NCBI GenBank assembly: GCA_002438065.1
Contig: DJSP01000094.1
Span: 1-23,745 of the forward strand
Direction of reading: 5' to 3'
Length of the DNA: 23,745 nucleotides
Source of the DNA: Caryophanales bacterium UBA6331
GTDB taxonomy: Bacteria; Bacillota_I; Bacilli_A; RF39; UBA660
Every line of letters begins with the position of its first letter. The stretch's first letter is position 1. The notes under the pieces were generated by a model, which was not told the origin of the DNA, did not search any database, and was given only the letters and a program-made list of their open reading frames with translations. The position numbers were made by a program, and so were the translations under genes. Of the stretch, positions 20,627-23,745 are shown in pieces.

Positions 20627-21745
20627 ATGAATAATTATATGGACCCCAAAGAAGAATTAATAATGAAATTAGTTCATTACTTTATAACTGAAGAAAATTA
20701 TGAACCAATGATTGTTAATGGTGTTAAAAATGAAATATGGTTAGAAAATTTAGAAGCACCATATAAAGTAATTCGTATTAATTCTAATTACATTCATAAT
20801 AATGACCAACTAGAATTTGATAACTATAAAATAAAAAATGTAACCAAACAAATTAAACAAAAAACTTTAACATTTAATATGAAGACTTTAAATCTTCTAT
20901 TAGATGTAGGCGATAATGTTGATTTAACAAATTCTAAAACAATAAATAATTATAAAATAACTGATTTAAAAGATTTAAGAAATGACAATAATATCGCTTA
21001 TATTTTTCCAAAATTAAAAACAGTATCTTTAAAGAAAGATAATTCATTTGATACATTTATACATATTACTAATGATATTAATACTAAAAGTGCTGAAAAA
21101 AATAAACGTTTTGAAAGTATATTTGCTCCTAAAAAAATTATTGTTACCAATATTTTAATTATATTAAACGTTATACTCTTTATCTTAACAATGTTTAATG
21201 ATAACTTATTTAATACATTAATATTAGATCCATATGGAGTAAGAAATGGTGAAATATATCGTTTAATTACATCTATATTTATGCATGGATCAATTTATCA
21301 TTTAGTAGTAAATATGTATTCATTATATGTTATAGGTAATCAATTAGAAACATTTTTAGGCAAATTGAAATACTTGCTTATCTATCTTATTAGTGGGTTA
21401 TCTGGTTCGTTATTATCATGTATATTAACTAATAGTTATTCACTAGGTGCATCTGGTGCTATCTTCGGATTATTAGGAAGTTTATTATATTTTGGGATGC
21501 ATTATAGATTATATCTAGGTTCAGTTTTACTAAAAGAAATAGTTCCCATTATAGTGCTTAATCTACTTATTGGTTTTACCTTTAATGGAATTGATAATTG
21601 GGCTCACATTGGCGGACTTATTGGTGGAATCTTTATAACTATGGCTTTAGGAATTGATAACAAAACTCAAAAGTCAACTAAAATAAATGGGTATATTATT
21701 CTATCAATCTATTTAATATTCTTAATATATTTATTAATAAAATAG
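20627..21745 (+). CDS. Rhomboid-family intramembrane serine protease (GluP-like)
   Basis: A 372-residue protein with a cytosolic N-terminal domain of about 170 residues followed by a seven-helix rhomboid core. The catalytic Ser276 lies in LGASGAIFG, the partner His327 in NWAHIGG, and the HGSIYHLVVNM segment (His220, His225, Asn229) provides the oxyanion-side residues. The extra N-terminal domain and the added C-terminal helix match GluP/YqgP of Bacillus, which cleaves membrane proteins including the magnesium transporter MgtE. The ATG has AGGTGA upstream. It is closed by a 14-bp hairpin. Confidence 0.92.
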   Translation: MNNYMDPKEELIMKLVHYFITEENYEPMIVNGVKNEIWLENLEAPYKVIRINSNYIHNNDQLEFDNYKIKNVTKQIKQKTLTFNMKTLNLLLDVGDNVDLTNSKTINNYKITDLKDLRNDNNIAYIFPKLKTVSLKKDNSFDTFIHITNDINTKSAEKNKRFESIFAPKKIIVTNILIILNVILFILTMFNDNLFNTLILDPYGVRNGEIYRLITSIFMHGSIYHLVVNMYSLYVIGNQLETFLGKLKYLLIYLISGLSGSLLSCILTNSYSLGASGAIFGLLGSLLYFGMHYRLYLGSVLLKEIVPIIVLNLLIGFTFNGIDNWAHIGGLIGGIFITMALGIDNKTQKSTKINGYIILSIYLIFLIYLLIK

Positions 21746-21756
21746 CAAAAAAATAT

Positions 21757-21795
21757 AATAAGTTTACATATTTTATGTAAACTTATTTATTTGTT
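21757..21795 (+). terminator. Long hairpin terminator after the rhomboid gene
   Basis: A perfect 14-bp stem, AATAAGTTTACATA (21757-21770) with TATGTAAACTTATT (21774-21787), has a 3-nt loop. The T-tail (TATTTGTT) is imperfect, so it may terminate or stabilise the 3' end. A TATAAT at 21809-21814 may serve the next gene. Confidence 0.65.
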
Positions 21796-21846
21796 AAATT
21801 AAATAATGTATAATTATGTTAATATTAAATTAGGTGATGAAACAAA

Positions 21847-22653
21847 ATGAAAATTATAAATATTCAAAAAGTAAATGAATACTATGGAAATTTGAATGAT
21901 ATAAATGCAATGAATGCATTAAAAATGAAAATATATTCAGTAGCAAGTATTGGAGCAACATTATTATTAACTGGTTTAAATTTAAATCATGCCATAAATA
22001 TTGGATCAGAAGAACTTATTAATAATGGAATATCTGTTATTCTTCCGTTAGCATCAGCCTATACAGGTATATATTTAAATTCCGCATTGCATAAAGCTAA
22101 AGAATTAGAAAATACCAGAAAAAACAAAAATGAAGCAATAAATTTAATAGCAAGTGGATCACTAGAAGAACAAAGAAAATTTTTACAAGATAGATATCCA
22201 GGACTTTTTGACAGCATCACTAAACCTACTGAAAAGAAAAAAATAAAAATTGTTAATGCTGAAAAATTAAGAGATCATTATAATGAAAAAAGTAAAGAAA
22301 ACGAGAGTATTGTAAATAAACTTCTTCTTAGTAGTGTTGGAAGTATAGGAATATCACTTTTATTAATGAAATTTAATATGATGAATGCAGCGGCTATTGG
22401 TGGAGCAGGATTTAGTGAAATAGGAACAGCTTGTTTATTACCACTTTTATCAACCCTTGCTGGAGTAAAAATAAATTCATCAGTTTATGGTTTAGCTGAA
22501 TCTGAAAATTTAACAAAAGAGCATAATCGAGTAAATTATTTAATTAAATACGGTAGCGAAACAGAAAAAAGAGCATTCTTACAAAAAAGATATCCTGGAT
22601 TATATGACAGTATATTAGAAAATTATGAAAATAGTAAAGGAATGAGTAGATAA
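21847..22653 (+). CDS. Membrane protein built of two equal 123-residue repeats, unknown
   Basis: A 268-residue protein consisting of two copies of one unit: residues 2-124 and 134-256 align without gaps at a fixed offset of 132. Each unit has a helical head (KIINIQKVNEYY / KIVNAEKLRDHY), two membrane segments (VASIGATLLL..N and ISVILPLAS in unit 1), a charged helix, and a closing motif, KFLQDRYPGLFDSI / AFLQKRYPGLYDSI. The protein should therefore span the membrane four times. I recognise no family. The ATG has AGGTGAT upstream. It is followed after 1 nt by a 70-residue gene and then a DUF2974-like hydrolase, probably one operon. Confidence 0.75.
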   Translation: MKIINIQKVNEYYGNLNDINAMNALKMKIYSVASIGATLLLTGLNLNHAINIGSEELINNGISVILPLASAYTGIYLNSALHKAKELENTRKNKNEAINLIASGSLEEQRKFLQDRYPGLFDSITKPTEKKKIKIVNAEKLRDHYNEKSKENESIVNKLLLSSVGSIGISLLLMKFNMMNAAAIGGAGFSEIGTACLLPLLSTLAGVKINSSVYGLAESENLTKEHNRVNYLIKYGSETEKRAFLQKRYPGLYDSILENYENSKGMSR

Positions 22654-22654
22654 T

Positions 22655-22867
22655 ATGGAAGATAAATATATATTAACATCAGATAATAATGAAAAATATT
22701 TAGTGATAAGTAGAACAGTTTATAATGGAATAACTTATTGCTGGATTGGAAAATTAGATGATAGTTCAGAATACTTTTTTGGAAAAATTGTAAATGATGA
22801 AGTCGAAATTATAGATGATCCAGAATTAATTAAAATATTAACTCCATTATTAGTAAATAACATATAA
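22655..22867 (+). CDS. Small hypothetical protein (70 aa)
   Basis: A 70-residue soluble protein, probably all beta followed by a short helix. Its pattern (YILTSDNNEKYLVISRTVYNG, YCWIGKL, VEIIDDPELIKILTPLL in successive pieces) recalls small DUF1292-like proteins, in which a strand-rich body ends in an acidic segment and a helix, but I cannot confirm the family. It begins 1 nt after the stop of the two-repeat membrane protein, so translation is probably coupled, and it precedes the hydrolase by 34 bp. Confidence 0.65.
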   Translation: MEDKYILTSDNNEKYLVISRTVYNGITYCWIGKLDDSSEYFFGKIVNDEVEIIDDPELIKILTPLLVNNI

Positions 22868-22901
22868 TTTACTAAGGAGTTTTTTTCTTTAAGGAGGATT
22901 T

Positions 22902-23745
22902 ATGTACACAATTTACGATTATCTAAAATATTATGGAGAAATAACAATAGATCAAATAAAATGGAATGTTCAAGATAATTTAATATGTTCACTTTTATCT
23001 TATTTGCCGTTTGAATCATTTAATAGAAAATATAATTTATTAGATTTTTATAATTATATTGTTCAAAATAAAGAAATAGCTCTCCAAAATAAATCAAGTC
23101 AAAAATCAGTTGATTTATTAAAGAAACTACTTGAATTACCAAGATACAAGGATTTATATATTACAAATTCAGTATATATTTTAAACGATGAAACTCAATT
23201 TGGTGCTACTACTTTTTCCATTCAAAAGAACACTATTATATCATATAGAGGATCAGATGATTCCATGATAAGCTGGATTGAAAATTTAAAAATTGCTTAT
23301 ACCTATCCAACTATTACTCACAAGCAAGCCATCAATTATTTGAATAAGATAAAAGGAAACAATATATTCGTTAATGGACATTCCAAAGGTGGTAATTTAG
23401 CCATAGTTAGTGCTATGGAATGCAAAAGTAGTATATATAATAAAATTAAAAGAATAGATAATTTTGATGGGCCTGGTTTAAGAAAAGAAGAATTTATGTC
23501 CCAAAAATATAAAAAGATATCTTCAAAATTACATAATTTTTTACCAAGTGATTCTTTTGTAGGAAGTTTGCTTTACAATGATAATTATAATTACATTAAA
23601 TCAAATGGAATGGGAATAAAAGTTCATTATCCCTATTCATGGATTTTATTTGGTGAAGAGTTTATTAAACAAAAATCAAGTTCATTTTCCACAAAATTAC
23701 ATGATATTACTACTAAAGGATTTTCCAAAATAAATCAAAATGATT
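22902..23745 (+). CDS. DUF2974-like alpha/beta hydrolase, truncated by window end
   Basis: An open frame of 281 codons from ATG 22902 reaches the window edge without a stop. The nucleophile elbow VNGHSKGGNLA places Ser161 in a GxSxG motif, preceded by ISYRGSDDSMISWIEN near 113-128, the lipase-like oxyanion region. FDGPGL near 189-194 follows. This is the layout of DUF2974 (Mbeg1-like) proteins, predicted esterases or lipases common in gut Firmicutes; substrates are unknown. The ribosome site AAGGAGG is strong. The missing C-terminus should hold the catalytic His. It probably ends the operon that starts with the two-repeat membrane protein. Confidence 0.85.
   Translation, partial: MYTIYDYLKYYGEITIDQIKWNVQDNLICSLLSYLPFESFNRKYNLLDFYNYIVQNKEIALQNKSSQKSVDLLKKLLELPRYKDLYITNSVYILNDETQFGATTFSIQKNTIISYRGSDDSMISWIENLKIAYTYPTITHKQAINYLNKIKGNNIFVNGHSKGGNLAIVSAMECKSSIYNKIKRIDNFDGPGLRKEEFMSQKYKKISSKLHNFLPSDSFVGSLLYNDNYNYIKSNGMGIKVHYPYSWILFGEEFIKQKSSSFSTKLHDITTKGFSKINQND

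Noticed and set aside
22870..22898. Terminator between the 70-residue gene and the hydrolase
   Set aside because: A T-run follows AAGGAG, but no stem can be formed; the repeated AAGGAG looks like ribosome-site sequence.
1..23745. tRNA, rRNA, CRISPR array, prophage or insertion sequence
   Set aside because: I saw no cloverleaf, no spaced repeat array, no transposase or integrase, and no phage structural genes.

Overview
The window is very AT-rich (roughly a quarter G+C by eye), gene-dense and entirely bacterial. Its genes and their order point to a low-GC, spore-forming Firmicute of the class Bacilli, probably an uncultured, streamlined Erysipelotrichales/RF39-like lineage; that placement is an inference from gene content. 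TGA is read as a stop: it ends spoVAC, spoVAD, spoIIGA and lspA, never occurs inside a gene, and all Trp codons seen are TGG. So this is not the Mycoplasma code.

Layout. 1-2.6 kb: tRNA t6A cluster tsaE, tsaB, rimI, tsaD. 2.6-5.7 kb: a 34-residue membrane peptide, a divergent ZIP-type metal transporter, a YebC-family translation factor, a short RluA-type pseudouridine synthase and, on the minus strand, a canonical ZIP transporter. 5.7-7.4 kb (minus): RNase J. 7.4-7.7 kb: a divergent control region with a SigA-type promoter for rnj, four TTTACACA repeats and a Spo0A-box match. 7.7-10.1 kb: a SigF-like sporulation sigma factor followed by spoVAC-spoVAD-spoVAE. 10.1-12.4 kb: an unknown gene, a membrane protein with a zinc ribbon, and thymidine kinase. 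12.4-14.6 kb: a 59-residue Cse60-like sporulation protein, a MurJ/SpoVB-type flippase, and a minus-strand Gly/Asn/Met-rich coiled-coil protein. 14.6-15.7 kb: trmB and a lone type IV pilin-like protein. 15.8-18.8 kb: the classic spoIIGA-sigE-sigG-ylmC sporulation block. 18.8-20.1 kb: lspA-rluD. 20.1-23.7 kb: a TspO-like membrane protein (minus), a rhomboid protease, a membrane protein made of two equal repeats, a 70-residue protein, and a DUF2974-like hydrolase that runs off the end.

How they work together. Three of the four compartment-specific sporulation sigma factors are here. The sequence also carries plausible control sites in the expected places: a Spo0A-box match upstream of sigF, another overlapping a -35-like element 21 bp from the -10 of spoIIGA, and SigF/SigG-type promoter matches before sigG and spoVAC. 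SpoIIGA would activate pro-SigE, SigF/SigG would act in the forespore, and SpoVAC-D-E would load dipicolinate. sigF has no spoIIAA or spoIIAB beside it.

Most novel candidate. The 494-bp gap between sigE and sigG is not empty. It holds two convergent SigA-type promoters. The minus-strand one would make a small mRNA for a 26-residue hydrophobic peptide whose ribosome binding site can be folded into a hairpin. The plus-strand one would make an RNA of about 110 nt that overlaps the 3' end of that mRNA. An imperfect inverted repeat brackets the unit. This is the design of a type I toxin-antitoxin locus, here sitting between two sporulation sigma genes.
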